Source: Spirochaetales bacterium
Lineage (GTDB): Bacteria > Spirochaetota > Spirochaetia > JABEVK01
Direction: 5' to 3'
Assembly (NCBI GenBank): GCA_947478845.1
Contig: CANJXC010000018.1
Span: 1 to 54,668, forward strand
Length of the DNA stretch: 54,668 bases
Shown: positions 1 to 7,255 of the stretch, piece after piece
How the letters are laid out: each line of letters begins with the position of its first letter
Numbering within the stretch: position 1 is the stretch's first letter
The notes under the pieces: model-generated
Database searches by the model: none
What the model was told of the DNA's origin: nothing
The model's input: the letters and a program-made list of their open reading frames with translations, nothing else
Position numbers and translations under genes: made by a program

Positions 1-37
1 CCACATCGCTGGTGGCGAGAATCCGAGACATATCCAT
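1..37 (-). CDS. 5' end of an unidentified gene (partial)
   Basis: An open frame runs off the left edge on the minus strand. It could begin at the ATG whose first base is 37 (MDMSRILATSDV) or at the ATG at 31. An AGGGG-type ribosome site lies about 6 bases upstream of 37. The N-terminus RILATSDV resembles the first strand of calcineurin-like metallophosphoesterases, but twelve residues are too few to assign a family. From 38 to 296 I see no convincing gene. Confidence 0.35.
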   Translation of the reverse strand, partial: MDMSRILATSDV

Positions 38-296
38 ATTTTACCCCTTTCCCACAGAGACAGGGAAGAAGGGGGAGCAGCTTCAAGATGCCAGAAGATA
101 AAAGTCAAAGGAAAAAGGCGACACGTCCGTTGCGACGTAGTTGCACTCGGGAGGGCGAATACTCGAGCCTGGCAAGTGCAGCCGTGGGGGCACGCCCCGC
201 CTTGATGGATTCGGGCAGGTCGCGGCACAGTTTTGTGCAGTACGATCATCCATTACACTTTTGGTCGGACCGACGGTAAAAGATGATGTTGTAGAA

Positions 297-680
297 CTAA
301 GCTTCGACTGCGAACTTTTGTATCTCCAGATTTGGAATGAACTTGTAATGTTTGTCATTGGCGGTGATCAGCAAATCACTGTTCTGGACTGCGGTGGCAG
401 CAATCAGCGCATCAGCCATCATCATTCCGTGGCTAAGACAATACTCCTGTACGTAAAACACTGCTCGGGATGAGATCTCACGGTCAATGTGGATGATTTC
501 CACGTTCCAGATCTTCATCGACCTCTGAAATCGTCGGAACTCGAGTTTGTCGCGCATACCCTGGAGCAACTCCATGTGAGTCACAGACGAGATCGAAAAG
601 GGAACACTCGCATCAACCAGTTCTTTCGCCCGAACATTGCCGCGGAGATACCAGATCAGTACGTCAGTGTCGAGAATCAA
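297..680 (-). CDS. VapC-like PIN-domain ribonuclease toxin
   Basis: The 127-residue protein begins MILDTDVLIWYL, the first strand of a PIN domain. The expected acidic residues are present: Asp4, Glu37 (HMELLQG), Asp90 (MADALIAA) and Asp109 (TANDKHY). Known VapC toxins use such a cluster to bind Mg2+/Mn2+ and cut RNA, often initiator tRNA or rRNA. The length is typical of the family. The start overlaps the stop of the upstream antitoxin by four bases, so the two are translationally coupled and were most likely acquired as a pair. The RNA target cannot be read from the sequence. Assignment to VapC rather than another PIN nuclease rests on the paired antitoxin. Confidence 0.88.
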   Translation of the reverse strand: MILDTDVLIWYLRGNVRAKELVDASVPFSISSVTHMELLQGMRDKLEFRRFQRSMKIWNVEIIHIDREISSRAVFYVQEYCLSHGMMMADALIAATAVQNSDLLITANDKHYKFIPNLEIQKFAVEA

Positions 681-919
681 TACTGTCGCCCTTTTCGTAT
701 TGTGCGGATGGTACTATCGACAGAGTCCTGACCGACAACGTCCGCCCACATCCCAAAGATCCCGTGCCCATCATCCAATTGTGCTGACTCTGCTATCCTG
801 ATTGGAACGATTCTTGCGAGAGCTTTCCCGCGAAATGTGACAGTAACTTCTTCTCCATGAACGACTTGGTCGATGATCCTTCCCGGTTGAACTCGCAGTT
901 CCTTGGTCGAAACTTCCAT
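677..919 (-). CDS. Phd/YefM-type antitoxin of the VapC-like toxin
   Basis: The 80-residue protein starts MEVSTKELRVQPGRII, has GEEVTVTFRGKALARIVP in the middle, and ends in a charged tail. This is the layout of Phd/YefM antitoxins: an N-terminal DNA-binding fold and a C-terminal toxin-wrapping tail. The ATG at 919 is chosen because GGAGG lies five bases upstream; a longer frame to 955 has no ribosome site. It overlaps the toxin gene by four bases. Antitoxins of this kind neutralise the nuclease and repress their own promoter. A candidate palindromic site lies just upstream at 943-954. Confidence 0.82.
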   Translation of the reverse strand: MEVSTKELRVQPGRIIDQVVHGEEVTVTFRGKALARIVPIRIAESAQLDDGHGIFGMWADVVGQDSVDSTIRTIRKGRQY

Positions 920-942
920 ATAGCCTCCAGTAGTCACTTTGG

Positions 943-954
943 AGTATACACTCA
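943..954 (-). promoter_or_regulatory. Candidate promoter -10/operator of the toxin-antitoxin pair
   Basis: GAGTATACACTC carries inverted GAGT/ACTC arms around ATAC and contains TATACT on the minus strand, about 25 bases before the antitoxin ATG. It could serve as the -10 box and autoregulatory operator. No good -35 at 17 bases is visible, so this is tentative. Confidence 0.35.
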
Positions 955-1139
955 AACGCGATTATCAACTACCCCGACTCGCAGCAAGTTTCTTCATATG
1001 TGCCCGAAGGGTCCGCATAACATGCTGTATGCCGTTCAGTATAACCTCGCTAAACTTGCAGGATAGCCTGCAATTGTGGCTTTTCGTACTAGGCGGCCAA
1101 AAGCAGGTTTGGAGCCGACACGACTTCTTGATCGGAGCT

Positions 1140-1270
1140 TCGCAGTTTAGGCCGTTCAGCTCCGTCGCTTCCGGCGGTATCCCGGCCGCCTCACCCTCGG
1201 GCCACTGCCCTCCGGGTCGCTCTAGCCTCGGTGCGCTTCCGGATCGAGTCCTTTACCCTGCGCATCCGCA
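1140..1270. repeat. Palindrome-rich GC repeat, copy A
   Basis: The stretch is built of short inverted repeats and GC blocks and has no convincing gene. Its right part (CCCTCCGGGTCGCTC, then CTCGGTGCGC, then GAGTCCTTTACCCTGC) matches, with substitutions, the right part of the 1400-1542 stretch (CCCTGCGGGTCGTCTC, CTCGGCGCCC, GAGTCCTGTCCCTGC). The two look like members of one degenerate intergenic repeat family. The whole interval 920-1640 otherwise holds no coding sequence I can support. Confidence 0.45.
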
Positions 1271-1282
1271 TCGCGACTACAG

Positions 1283-1371
1283 CAGTCGCGTCCATGGCAA
1301 GCATGGACGTTTCTGCTGCGCAGAAACTCCAAGCTAAAGAATAAAAAAAGGCCACCCGAAGGTGACCTTTT
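1283..1371. repeat. 89-bp direct repeat, copy 1
   Basis: This segment is identical to 1543-1631. It starts CAGTCGCGTCCATGG and ends with a terminator-like hairpin, GGCCACC-CGAA-GGTGACC, flanked by A and T runs. Each copy is followed by 9-11 bases and then a 17-bp copy of the tRNA-fMet 3' end. It therefore represents the duplicated downstream flank of the tRNA gene. Confidence 0.85.
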
Positions 1372-1382
1372 GACTTGTACTC

Positions 1383-1399
1383 TAGCAGGGACAGGACTC
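1383..1399. repeat. Extra copy of the tRNA-fMet 3' end (att-like core)
   Basis: TAGCAGGGACAGGACTC here equals the cores at 1641-1657 and 9772-9788. It lies 258 bp to the left of the element boundary and may be a scar of an earlier integration or part of a tandem duplication. Confidence 0.75.
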
Positions 1400-1542
1400 G
1401 CCCTTCGTGTCCGCACTTCCTGTGCGGACAGCCGGGCAGGCCGGCGGGCTGACGCGCGCATCCATGCGCGCTTTTCCTCGACGACAACCCTGCGGGTCGT
1501 CTCACGCTCGGCGCCCGCCTGTTTAGAGTCCTGTCCCTGCAC
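1400..1542. repeat. Hairpin-rich spacer flanked by inverted tRNA-end copies, copy B
   Basis: It contains three successive perfect or near-perfect hairpins: GTCCGCAC/GTGCGGAC at 1409-1429, GCGCGCAT/ATGCGCGC at 1453-1470, and a GACGAC/GTCGTC stem near 1479-1501. At 1526-1540 lies GAGTCCTGTCCCTGC, an exact inverted copy of the att core, followed by ACCA as in a mature tRNA end. No tRNA body precedes it, so it is not a functional tRNA. Confidence 0.6.
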
Positions 1543-1631
1543 CAGTCGCGTCCATGGCAAGCATGGACGTTTCTGCTGCGCAGAAACTCCAAGCTAAAGA
1601 ATAAAAAAAGGCCACCCGAAGGTGACCTTTT
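1543..1631. repeat. 89-bp direct repeat, copy 2
   Basis: Identical to 1283-1371. It abuts the left end of the integrated element and carries the terminator that would originally have followed tRNA-fMet. Confidence 0.85.
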
Positions 1632-1637
1632 TTTATT
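1603..1637 (-). terminator. Original terminator of the tRNA-fMet gene, now displaced
   Basis: An A7 run, the stem GGCCACC/GGTGACC with a CGAA loop, and a T run form an intrinsic terminator usable on either strand. Read on the minus strand it directly follows the tRNA 3' end at 1657-1641. This is what the uninterrupted chromosome should have had downstream of tRNA-fMet; insertion of the element moved it about 8 kb from the tRNA. Confidence 0.7.
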
Positions 1638-1640
1638 CTT

Positions 1641-1657
1641 TAGCAGGGACAGGACTC
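1641..1657. repeat. attL core
   Basis: This 17-bp duplicate of the tRNA-fMet 3' end sits next to the displaced terminator. The next bases (AACC against GAACC) differ from the right copy by a missing G, which limits the exact core to 17 bp. Confidence 0.8.
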
Positions 1658-1777
1658 AACCCTGCTAATGGAAAATGACGGAAAAGCGAATCTTAGTAAA
1701 TGCCTATCTGGTAGAATAATGACCACATTGATCTTTTCCGAACCTTTCCGTTTTCCTTCCTTTTTGTCGCAATTTTT

Positions 1778-1794
1778 GTTACCCTATTGTTACC
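1778..1794. promoter_or_regulatory. Candidate integrase arm-type site, left
   Basis: GTTACCCTATTGTTACC contains two direct GTTACC hexamers. A near-identical site, GTTACCGGATTGTTACC, lies 53 bp inside the right core at 9703-9719. Paired direct hexamers near both ends of an element are what lambda-type integrases use as arm sites. The left site also abuts the integrase ribosome site, so binding could repress integrase synthesis. Confidence 0.6.
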
Positions 1795-1809
1795 GGAGGG
1801 TTAGCAGGT

Positions 1810-2904
1810 TTGGGAGTCACCATACGAGAGAAGGAATTGGCCAACGGCCGCAAGTCACTTTACCTTGACGTTTACTTTCAGGGCCGACGGAGCTATGAGT
1901 TCCTAAACCTCCAGTTGAACGGGAACCGGCAGGAAGACAAGGAACGCCGACGGCTGGCCGAGGTCGTGAGGTCTCAGCGTGAGGTTGAACTGTTCAGCCA
2001 GGCCCACGGCCTGATACCTGAACACAAGGGCAAGATTCCTCTTTTCGCCTATGCCACCGAAAAGGCACAAGGGCACCCCAAGAAAGACCCGCTCGTGAAG
2101 AGCCTACCCTTGATCGAAAAGTACTTCGGGGAAATGCAGCTCAAGGCAGTCCACTCCAAAGCTGTCGAGGGCTATCAGACCTTCCTGCAAAGTCAGAAGG
2201 TGAGGCGGCCGGGCGCGGCCGGTGAGGCTACCCTCATGTGGTCCACGGTGGCCAACTATTTCAACGCCTTGAACACGGTGCTCAACATGGCAGTTAAGGA
2301 ACGGATTCTTATTTCTAACCCGGCCCAAGGGGTCAGGCGTGTAAAGCCTCAGGAAACCCGGCAGTTCTACCTGACCCGCGACGAAGTGGAACGACTGGCC
2401 AAGACCCCGATCATGGGTGAGGAAGGGCTGGGCGGTGAGATTAGGCGGGCCTTCCTATTCGCCTGCTTTACCGGCCTTCGGCTATCGGACATCAAGACAT
2501 TGACTTGGGGCGACATTCGCAACGGCAAGATTGAAAAGCGCATGGTCAAGACAAAGGCGATGCTCACGGTTGACCTCAACAGTACCGCGCTGGCGCTCAT
2601 GCAAGGCGATAGCCTCAAGCCCCACGATGCGCTGGTGTTCACCCTGACCGGGACTGACCCGAACCAATACCTCAAACAGTGGGGCACCGGTGCGGGCATT
2701 GCAAAGCCCCTGCACTTCCATGTGAGTCGCCACACTTTCGCCACGATGACACTGGACGAGGGCGCTGACCCCTTCACCGTCCAGAACCTTCTCGGCCACA
2801 AGGATATCAAGATGACCCAGAACTATGCTAAGGCAACCGACCGGAGCAAGAAACAAGCCGTCGGCCGGATTGAAATGGACTTGAGCAAGGCAGGAAAAGC
2901 ATGA
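1810..2904 (+). CDS. int: Tyrosine-family site-specific integrase
   Basis: This 364-residue recombinase should cut and join the tRNA-fMet attachment core. Residues 1-60 form an arm-DNA-binding segment, the middle is a SAM-like core-binding region, and the C-terminal half is the catalytic domain. Catalytic-domain signs are TGLRLSDIKTLTW (first Arg), HVSRHTFATM (His-x-x-Arg), LLGHKDIKMTQNYAK (second His and the nucleophilic Tyr). The TTG at 1810 is the preferred start because GGAGGG lies nine bases upstream. The 3' end overlaps the next gene by four bases. It is oriented inward from attL, the usual place for such integrases. Confidence 0.94.
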   Translation: MGVTIREKELANGRKSLYLDVYFQGRRSYEFLNLQLNGNRQEDKERRRLAEVVRSQREVELFSQAHGLIPEHKGKIPLFAYATEKAQGHPKKDPLVKSLPLIEKYFGEMQLKAVHSKAVEGYQTFLQSQKVRRPGAAGEATLMWSTVANYFNALNTVLNMAVKERILISNPAQGVRRVKPQETRQFYLTRDEVERLAKTPIMGEEGLGGEIRRAFLFACFTGLRLSDIKTLTWGDIRNGKIEKRMVKTKAMLTVDLNSTALALMQGDSLKPHDALVFTLTGTDPNQYLKQWGTGAGIAKPLHFHVSRHTFATMTLDEGADPFTVQNLLGHKDIKMTQNYAKATDRSKKQAVGRIEMDLSKAGKA

Positions 2905-3383
2905 TGACACTCGCCCATATTGAAGCCCGCTACCAGTCAGTGCTCGACGGCAAGGAACGTAAGGACGTCGTCATTGCCGAGTTCACCGACGAACTGGAAA
3001 TGCAGAAACACAACCGGACAAGAAAAGGAATGTACCTTGACGCTCAAGCCAATCGTCTGTCGGTATCTGACCCGGTGGAATGGTTTGCCCTGATGACCGC
3101 CGACTTTGACAGGACAATTCCGAAGCTCGAAACCTACCTCAGCCTAATGCTGCAAGGCGAAGGCGTACCGGCCCTTGACCGGGCAATGAATGAAGGGAAC
3201 CTAGTCATTCGCAAGCCGGACGGACTGTATTGGCTGGTGGGCGGCCTTGAGCCGCTGGTCATTTTCCTCAAGACAGAAGAACTTCACTTCACTGCCCAAT
3301 TCATTTTGAAGTACGTCCGGAAACACGATGGTACGAACCTTTCTGCCAAGTATGTTGAGAACGTCAAGAAGATCCAGATATAA
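2901..3383 (+). CDS. Unrecognised 160-residue protein of the element
   Basis: It starts ATGATGACA, overlaps the integrase stop by four bases, and should be translated with it. The protein is mostly helical by composition, with no signal peptide or membrane segment. It contains charged patches (DELEMQKHNRTRKG near residues 30-45) and a hydrophobic stretch around YWLVGGLEPLVIFLK near residues 105-122. I recognise no domain. Its position between integrase and Xis-like gene suggests a role in recombination control, but that is inference only. Confidence 0.7.
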   Translation: MMTLAHIEARYQSVLDGKERKDVVIAEFTDELEMQKHNRTRKGMYLDAQANRLSVSDPVEWFALMTADFDRTIPKLETYLSLMLQGEGVPALDRAMNEGNLVIRKPDGLYWLVGGLEPLVIFLKTEELHFTAQFILKYVRKHDGTNLSAKYVENVKKIQI

Positions 3384-3428
3384 GCCAGATGTTTTCCGGA
3401 CTAAGCCCAATCGAACAAAAGCAATAGC

Positions 3429-3472
3429 CTTTCCTTAGACACCGGCCGGAGTCAATCGACCACTAAGGAAAG
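3429..3472 (+). promoter_or_regulatory. Stem-loop that can mask the Xis-like gene ribosome site
   Basis: CTTTCCTTAG at 3429-3438 is a perfect inverted repeat of CTAAGGAAAG at 3463-3472. The right arm contains the AAGGAA ribosome site of the gene starting at 3477. In mRNA this 10-bp stem would hide the ribosome site. The loop holds a smaller CCGGCCGG palindrome. Confidence 0.6.
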
Positions 3473-3476
3473 CAAA

Positions 3477-3710
3477 ATGGATTCGACTCAGAACAAGCCT
3501 TTGACGATCAAAGAGGCCGCCGACTATCTCGGGCTGGCCGTCGCGACGCTCTACAAAATGACCATGCGGGGAACAATCCCGTTCTACAAGCCCAGTGGCG
3601 GCCGGGTGTACTTCAAGCAGGAAGAACTGGAAGCCTGGGTGTTCAGCAAGCGGACTTCTTCGACGGCTGAATTGCAGGCTCAGGCGCTGACTATTCGGAA
3701 GGGGCGATAG
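3477..3710 (+). CDS. Excisionase-like helix-turn-helix protein
   Basis: The 77-residue protein carries a MerR-like winged HTH (TIKEAADYLGLAVATLYKM, then GRVYFKQEELEAWV), the signature of the HTH_17/AlpA/excisionase group. Such proteins bend att DNA to direct excision or activate the integrase promoter. The short length and its place after the integrase fit this role. The start ATG has an AAGGAAAG ribosome site that lies inside a perfect 10-bp stem. The next gene follows directly. Confidence 0.85.
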   Translation: MDSTQNKPLTIKEAADYLGLAVATLYKMTMRGTIPFYKPSGGRVYFKQEELEAWVFSKRTSSTAELQAQALTIRKGR

Positions 3711-3711
3711 A

Positions 3712-4746
3712 ATGACCAGCCCAACCTTCCAACGTATCGACCTCACGAACTACCAACCCCCGCAGGGCCCGCCCGACTTCCGCGAAGTGAAGGTCCTGCT
3801 TGCCCGCCACGTCCGCGACTTTCTTCCTCTCGCCGGGCACTTTCACGACGGCACCCCGGCCCATGACAAGGGCAACGAACGCCACACGCTCAACCCAATG
3901 CGGGATGACAACCATTGTGGCAGTTTCTCGGCCAACTTGGTCACCGGCGCATGGATTGACCGGGCAACCGGCGAGGCAGGCAGCGTGCTCGACCTTTTTT
4001 CTGGAATCCGGGGCGAGACTTTGCAAGAGGCCTGCCGGAGCGCGGTGGCCGCCTACGGCATGGAATCAGCCATTTACCGACTGGAGCCACGGGAAGCCCG
4101 CCTAGAGGCCTCTGAAGGGGAGCCCGGCGAGGGAAGGATGTGGGCGAACCCGCCGGAAGGGGCGAAGCCAGTTATCCTGAGCCGCAAGGGCAAGCGGATG
4201 CACGCCGAGGCAGTTTACCGCTATGAGACCGGTGCCGGGGAGCTGGCGTTTGCCATTGTCCGGTTACACTTTGCCCCCTCGCCGAAGTTCTTCCTTTTCA
4301 TCCACTACACAACTGCCGGGGAGTGGGTCAATGAAGAGCCCGCCGAGTTCAAGGGCAGACGGCCGTTGTTCAACCTTCGGGAAGTGCTGGCCTTTCCTGA
4401 CCTGCCGGTGTTACTGACCGAAGGCGAGAAGGCCGCCCGGGCCGCCATGCAAATAAAGAGCGGTGCCGTTGTGTCAACGTGGGCCGGAGGGGCCGGTGCC
4501 GTGGGTTCGACCGACTGGAGCCCACTGTCTGGCCGTGCAGTCATCCTCTGGCCTGACAATGACCAACCGGGCCGCGACGCAATGAAAGCAATCTATCGAA
4601 TCCTCAAGGCTCAGGGGTGCACCATGTTCGCGGTGCAGGTGCCCGATGGCAAGCCGGATGGCTGGGATGCGGCAGATTGCCTTGAGGAAGACCCGACCGG
4701 AAGAGCCGGGGCCCTGCTGGTGCTGAGTGCCCGGAGGGTGCCGTGA
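3712..4746 (+). CDS. TOPRIM-domain primase-like replication protein
   Basis: This 344-residue protein has a TOPRIM core in its C-terminal half: VLLTEGEKAARAA supplies the catalytic Glu and VILWPDNDQPGRDAM the Asp-x-Asp pair, ending with DGWDAADCLEE. The N-terminal part (PMRDDNHCGSFSANL, then GSVLDLFSG) resembles the CHC2/DUF6371-like region of phage primases but lacks a clear CHC2 zinc ligand set. It overlaps the downstream ATPase gene, so the pair probably works as a primase-helicase replication module of the element. Start at 3712 follows the Xis-like stop by one base. Confidence 0.85.
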   Translation: MTSPTFQRIDLTNYQPPQGPPDFREVKVLLARHVRDFLPLAGHFHDGTPAHDKGNERHTLNPMRDDNHCGSFSANLVTGAWIDRATGEAGSVLDLFSGIRGETLQEACRSAVAAYGMESAIYRLEPREARLEASEGEPGEGRMWANPPEGAKPVILSRKGKRMHAEAVYRYETGAGELAFAIVRLHFAPSPKFFLFIHYTTAGEWVNEEPAEFKGRRPLFNLREVLAFPDLPVLLTEGEKAARAAMQIKSGAVVSTWAGGAGAVGSTDWSPLSGRAVILWPDNDQPGRDAMKAIYRILKAQGCTMFAVQVPDGKPDGWDAADCLEEDPTGRAGALLVLSARRVP

Positions 4747-5891
4747 TGGCCGGGCCTTTCGTTTTCACAAGTTCCGCTGACCTCAAGCCGACCCTCACAA
4801 AATGGCTGGTCAAAGGCCTTGTTCCAGATGACGCGCAAGGCGAACTTATCGGCCCTCCGGCAGCCGGAAAATCGTTCCTTGCGATTGATCTGGCCTTTTG
4901 TGTGGCCACGGGAACCCCGTTTCACGGCCATGCCATCAAGAGAACGGGCCCAGTGTTCTACATTGCTGGAGAGGGACACAACGGCCTCAGCAGAAGATTC
5001 GAGGCTTGGCAGAGGCACCATCGCATTAGGTCAGGCCAGGTGTTCTTATCTGAGAGGGCCTGCTCCCTGCTTGATCCTGAATCGGTAGCTTCTGTGCTTC
5101 TTTCGATAAGGGAAATTGCCGAGGTTCTCGGGACCCCGGCCCTCATAATCTTGGACACGTTGGCACGTAACTTTGGCAACGGCGACGAGAACAGCACAAG
5201 GGACATGGGCCATGCCGTCATGGCCCTAGATGAGATTCGGGGCGAGTTCGGGTGCACGATGCTTTCCCTTCACCATACCGGCCACGAGGGAACCCGGGGC
5301 CGCGGCTCTTCTGCCCTCAAGGGCGCTTCGGATTTTCAATTCAAGTTTGAAGAGGATAGAGGCGTCCGGGTGCTTTCTTCCCTGAAGGTGAAGGAAGACC
5401 GGGCACCGGAAAGGATGGCCTTCAAGTTGGTCGACATCCGCCTGGGAATCGTTGACGATGATGGCTTTGAGGAACGCAAGGCGGTGCTGGAGCTAACCGA
5501 AGCGCCGCAGCCGCCTGGGCCGGGCATGAGCGAAACTACGGCAAAAGTGTTGAAGTGGTTCCAAGATAACCCTGAGATCGAGGCAGGGCCAAAGGAGGTC
5601 TCGGCCGCCGTCGGCGTGATGCCAGACAATGCTGGGAAGTCTCTCGAAAAACTTGTCGAGGCGAGGCACCTGGAAAAGCTGAAGCGAGGAACCTATAGGC
5701 TCCTTCGGAACGAACGGAAAACTCCGGAAAATCCGGATCTTCCGGAAGCTGGGATTCAAGGAACCGATTCGGAAAACCGGAATGCACCTTTAGGTGCTTC
5801 CGGATTTCCGAACGGAGTTCCAAGTGAAGAAGTTGATTACTTTCCTCCTGGGACTGACAAGAAGTCTGCACCATGGGGGTATTTCGGGTGA
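4743..5891 (+). CDS. RepA-like AAA ATPase/helicase of the element
   Basis: The protein has about 382 residues. The N-terminal two thirds is an AAA_25/RepA hexameric ATPase: Walker A GPPAAGKSF near residues 39-47, Walker B LIILDTLARN near 137, and LSLHHTGHEGTRGRGSSALKGASD as the sensor region. Residues 260-330 look like a winged helix, followed by a low-complexity polar tail. RepA-family ATPases unwind the origin or load on primed DNA. GTG at 4743 and ATG at 4746 are both possible starts, and each overlaps the primase stop. It forms a primase-helicase pair with the preceding gene. Confidence 0.86.
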   Translation: MMAGPFVFTSSADLKPTLTKWLVKGLVPDDAQGELIGPPAAGKSFLAIDLAFCVATGTPFHGHAIKRTGPVFYIAGEGHNGLSRRFEAWQRHHRIRSGQVFLSERACSLLDPESVASVLLSIREIAEVLGTPALIILDTLARNFGNGDENSTRDMGHAVMALDEIRGEFGCTMLSLHHTGHEGTRGRGSSALKGASDFQFKFEEDRGVRVLSSLKVKEDRAPERMAFKLVDIRLGIVDDDGFEERKAVLELTEAPQPPGPGMSETTAKVLKWFQDNPEIEAGPKEVSAAVGVMPDNAGKSLEKLVEARHLEKLKRGTYRLLRNERKTPENPDLPEAGIQGTDSENRNAPLGASGFPNGVPSEEVDYFPPGTDKKSAPWGYFG

Positions 5892-5897
5892 ATAATT

Positions 5898-5945
5898 GCC
5901 CGGCAAGAGGTAAGAGGCCCGCCCGCTCTTCTCCCCTTGCCGGGC
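5898..5945. repeat. Large inverted repeat between repA-like and DUF5681-like genes
   Basis: GCCCGGCAAG at 5898-5907 and CTTGCCGGGC at 5936-5945 are perfect inverted copies with a 28-base loop that has further AAGAG/CTCTT pairing. No T run follows, so a standard terminator is doubtful. It may be a replication-origin structure or a processing site. Confidence 0.55.
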
Positions 5946-5977
5946 GCTGTTCCAGTGGACAGGGGTGTATAGGAAAG

Positions 5978-5992
5978 TGCACTATTAGTGCA
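5978..5992 (+). promoter_or_regulatory. Candidate repressor operator
   Basis: TGCACTATTAGTGCA is a perfect 7-1-7 palindrome, 24 bases before the ATG of the next gene and just after a TATAGG that may act as a -10 box. It probably binds a dimeric repressor; none is identified in the element apart from the TipAS protein. Confidence 0.45.
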
Positions 5993-6015
5993 GTCAGAAC
6001 ACGGAGGAAACACGA

Positions 6016-6432
6016 ATGTCAAACCCCATAGGAAGGCCCGGCTACACCGGCAACCCCGGCGGCCGCCCGAAAATACCCCCCGAGCTCCGTGAAGCCATTC
6101 AGGGCCACTCTGCCAAAGCGGTCGAGGTTTTGGCCGATATCCTTGCAGACCCGACGGCAAAGGCTTCTGACCGCATCCGCGCGGCCGAGGTGCTGCTAGC
6201 ACGTGCATGGGGCCTGCCGGTTCAAGCGGTCGAGGATGTCACCCCGGCCCGGAGGCCGATAGTCTTTGAAGGAATGGACGTGGACGAAGTGAAGGCCAAG
6301 GGCGGGATGCTGACCCCCGAGGGCTGGGCATGGTTCCCTTCGCCGGGGGATGGGGAGCTGCCGGACACTGCTGACCCGCTGGTGTTTAGCAGCGTGCTGG
6401 CCCGGTTGGTCGACGGAGGGCAGATAAACTGA
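6016..6432 (+). CDS. DUF5681-like phage-type protein
   Basis: The 138-residue protein starts MSNPIGRPGYTGNPGGRPK, the GNPGGRPK motif typical of DUF5681 proteins near phage terminase genes. A helical segment follows (AVEVLADILADPTAKASDRIRAAEVLLARAWG), of the kind seen in small DNA-packaging or adaptor-like proteins. The GGAGG before ATG supports the start. No terminase large subunit or portal gene follows, so its partner may be supplied by a helper phage, or it may be a relic. Exact function is unknown. Confidence 0.72.
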   Translation: MSNPIGRPGYTGNPGGRPKIPPELREAIQGHSAKAVEVLADILADPTAKASDRIRAAEVLLARAWGLPVQAVEDVTPARRPIVFEGMDVDEVKAKGGMLTPEGWAWFPSPGDGELPDTADPLVFSSVLARLVDGGQIN

Positions 6433-6534
6433 TAGTTGGTAGAAGGGGCTCTAGCTGATGAACCCCGGCAGAACGCGGTTACTTGGTTGAAAAGTGCTGG
6501 AGACACCAAATCTGTTGGAGGGTATGGGGTTAGT

Positions 6535-7167
6535 CTAGTAGGATGATGTGCTTGATGAACCCGAACCAGCGGAAGCGATAAGCACAACCACAGTCGCACC
6601 TATAATTAGTGCGCTCACCACTGTGTTGTAGCGGCCAACTTTTGCATTCAAGGCATTCCCGGTGTCGAAAACTGTCTGGGCGTCATAGGGTTCGGGCTGG
6701 TTTGGAAGGGCCTCGTTCACAAGCTGAATCCGACCGATGAAAGCTGGCTTTGTCACCGGAACCGTAACGGGCGGGGAATATGTCGTGGTTGTAGTGGTAG
6801 ACACGTTGCCGTTGAGGTAACCAAAATTGCCTATCGAATTGTAAGTTCCGGTGACGTTGCCAGTCGTTGTACTCGTTGCCCATCCGGGAATGGTGTATTG
6901 CGAGAGACTGGTCGCGTTTTGAACATCGAGAACATAAAAGGAACTGTAGCCGTTCTTGAGCGCGAGTTCTGCCGCACGAGTCAAAAAGAAGGTGTACGCC
7001 TCGTCTGAGGACGTGTAGCCATTTCCAGAGAACCCAACGGAATAGGCGTCCTTCCCGAGCTTACGGTCGGTGTAGCCACCAGTAGCCCCGTCGGGGGCAT
7101 ATGTAGTGGCACATGAGCTAACCAAGAGGGCCGCCAGTGTCAAGGCAATGGTTTGATGCTTTCCCAT
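6535..7167 (-). CDS. CC0125/CC1285-like lipoprotein
   Basis: The 210-residue protein begins with a lipoprotein signal, a hydrophobic stretch ending LLVSSC-ATTY, so Cys20 should be lipidated and the protein anchored in a membrane facing the periplasm. The mature start TYAPDGATGGYTDRKLG followed by AYSVGFSGNGYTS resembles CC0125-type lipoproteins of unknown function. A Thr/Ser/Tyr-rich middle and a C-terminal hydrophobic segment (VVSALIIGATVVVLIASAG) are unusual and may form a second membrane anchor. It is encoded against the replication genes, with GGAGA before the ATG, and looks like cargo. Confidence 0.75.
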   Translation of the reverse strand: MGKHQTIALTLAALLVSSCATTYAPDGATGGYTDRKLGKDAYSVGFSGNGYTSSDEAYTFFLTRAAELALKNGYSSFYVLDVQNATSLSQYTIPGWATSTTTGNVTGTYNSIGNFGYLNGNVSTTTTTTYSPPVTVPVTKPAFIGRIQLVNEALPNQPEPYDAQTVFDTGNALNAKVGRYNTVVSALIIGATVVVLIASAGSGSSSTSSY

Positions 7168-7255
7168 ACGTTCTCCAGTTTCGAATTAGGATTGAATAGG
7201 ACTCATAATCGTTAGAACAGCCATCCCAAAGCGAGTCCCATTACCAGTCAAGATA

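Noticed and set aside
1526-1544. Possible third tRNA (ends GAGTCCTGTCCCTGCACCA)
   Set aside because: No D arm, anticodon arm or acceptor partner precedes it; only the 3' end is present.
1191-1592. Arg-rich minus-strand open frames in the repeat region
   Set aside because: They contain the same peptide twice because of the 89-bp duplication and are built from palindromic repeats; no ribosome site.
1283-1631. CRISPR-like repeat arrangement
   Set aside because: Only two copies, 89 bp long with a 171-bp spacer; explained by duplication of a tRNA flank.
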